A DNA stretch of 64,000 nt from Ruminococcus sp. (GTDB lineage Bacteria > Bacillota > Clostridia > Oscillospirales > Ruminococcaceae), in NCBI GenBank assembly GCA_020861185.1, contig JAJBSV010000016.1, forward strand, positions 62,001 through 126,000, in the 5' to 3' direction. How positions within the stretch are numbered: the first letter of the stretch is position 1; each line of letters begins with the position of its first letter. The notes under the pieces were generated by a model, which ran no database searches, had not been told where the DNA came from, and worked only from the letters and a program-made list of their open reading frames with translations. Made by a program: the position numbers and the translations under genes. This document shows, piece by piece, positions 63,421 through 64,000 of this stretch.

Positions 63421-64000
63421 ATGGACATACTTCATTGTGATCTGAATAATTTTTACGCCTCGGTGGAGATTCGGGACAATCCTTCTCTGCGGGGCAAGCC
63501 GGTGGCGGTTTGCGGGAGCGTTGAGGACAGGGCGGGGATAGTCCTCGCTAAAGATTATATCGCAAAATCCTTCGGTGTCAAGACCGGCGAGGCGATATGG
63601 GAGGCGAAGGAGAAGTGCCCCGGGCTTACGATTATCCCGCCGCGGATGCACGTCTACAGCGAAATCTCGAAGCAGGTGCGGGCAATTTATGCCCGGTATA
63701 CCGACCTTGTGGAGCCGTTCGGAATCGACGAGTGCTGGCTCGACGTGACCGGCTCGCACATCCTCTTCGGCTCGAGCGAGGAGATAGCCTATGAAATCAA
63801 GGAGGCGGTGAAGAGGGAAACGGGCTTGACGATTTCGGTCGGCGTGAGCTTTTCGAAAATCCTTGCCAAGCTCGGCTCGGACATGAAAAAGCCGGACGCT
63901 GTCACGGTTCTGGAGCCGGAGCACTACCGCGAGATGATTTATCCTCTGGTGGCGGACGAGATGGTCGGCATCGGGTCAAGTACGATGAAAAAGCTCAAAA
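63421..64000 (+). CDS. dinB: Y-family DNA polymerase, DinB/Pol IV type (partial, C-terminus outside window)
   Basis: The first 193 residues are present. MDILHCDLNNFYASVEI carries the first catalytic Asp; EPFGIDECWLDVTGS holds the second Asp and Glu (DE pair) of the palm; SVGVSFSKILAKLGSDMKKP is the typical finger/palm end, and VGIGSSTMKKLK the start of the HhH thumb. Translesion polymerase, expected to be SOS controlled, which agrees with the upstream boxes. GGAGGGCTTGAGA lies before the ATG. DinB and UmuC cannot be told apart from this part alone. Confidence 0.88.
   Translation, partial: MDILHCDLNNFYASVEIRDNPSLRGKPVAVCGSVEDRAGIVLAKDYIAKSFGVKTGEAIWEAKEKCPGLTIIPPRMHVYSEISKQVRAIYARYTDLVEPFGIDECWLDVTGSHILFGSSEEIAYEIKEAVKRETGLTISVGVSFSKILAKLGSDMKKPDAVTVLEPEHYREMIYPLVADEMVGIGSSTMKKLK

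Overview
The window looks like chromosome from a spore-forming, Gram-positive member of the Clostridia, most likely an uncultured gut relative of the Oscillospirales. Evidence: a SpoIVB sporulation protease, a CsoR/CopA copper operon, sortase-assembled pili with LPxTG-type signals, DUF6062, DUF6472, DUF1934 and DUF4179 families typical of that group, Shine-Dalgarno sequences before most genes, sigma-A-type promoters with 17-bp spacing, and small dispersed repeats of the kind common in gut Firmicutes. No phage, insertion sequence, rRNA or CRISPR array was seen. The assignment rests on gene content alone.

Layout, left to right. 1-4.9 kb (minus): the 5' part of a degenerate P-type-ATPase-like membrane protein, an RlmB-type rRNA methylase, and an ECF sigma factor fused in frame to its membrane partner through a seven-A run. 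5.0-10.8 kb (plus): housekeeping genes (DUF6062, 8-oxoguanine glycosylase, tmcAL, GNAT, ackA, DUF1294, DUF6472, nadE). 10.8-16.7 kb (minus): an ABC exporter with one ATPase and two FtsX-type permeases, one of them broken by an amber codon. 16.9-19.7 kb: an ATP-grasp ligase with two esterases. 19.7-22.6 kb: copA-csoR with two CsoR-type operators. 22.7-32.6 kb (minus): a PF06541 membrane protein, nitroreductase, membrane alpha/beta hydrolase, free-methionine-sulfoxide reductase, lipoprotein, recQ, a GH94 phosphorylase and spoIVB. 32.8-36.2 kb (plus): small membrane proteins, murI, DUF1934, a lipoprotein and a P-loop kinase between direct repeats. 36.4-39.1 kb (minus): aldehyde dehydrogenase, a frameshifted iron alcohol dehydrogenase and tRNA-Thr. 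39.3-45.8 kb (plus): an S26-like membrane protein, a leucine-rich-repeat lipoprotein, a DUF4143 ATPase with paired operators, a CapA-like protein and guaA.

46.2-59.8 kb is the most distinctive region: a self-contained pilus locus with a coiled-coil protein, a dedicated signal peptidase, a 2914-residue surface protein, the backbone pilin, a class C sortase and a small basal-type pilin. The giant protein carries His/Cys repeats, a CHAP-like domain that has lost its catalytic Cys and His, and a Cna_B domain that seems to be interrupted by about 1.85 kb of beta-sandwich modules. The most plausible reading is secretion by the local signal peptidase, polymerisation by the class C sortase and presentation of the giant protein at the tip.

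59.9-63.3 kb (minus) holds two tandem ECF sigma/DUF4179 pairs. All three sigma genes in the window share the same promoter pattern (TGnAnC, 16 bp, GTGTCT), which suggests autoregulation, and two also carry a perfect palindrome matching a CcpA site next to it. The window ends inside a dinB-type polymerase gene preceded by LexA-like boxes.
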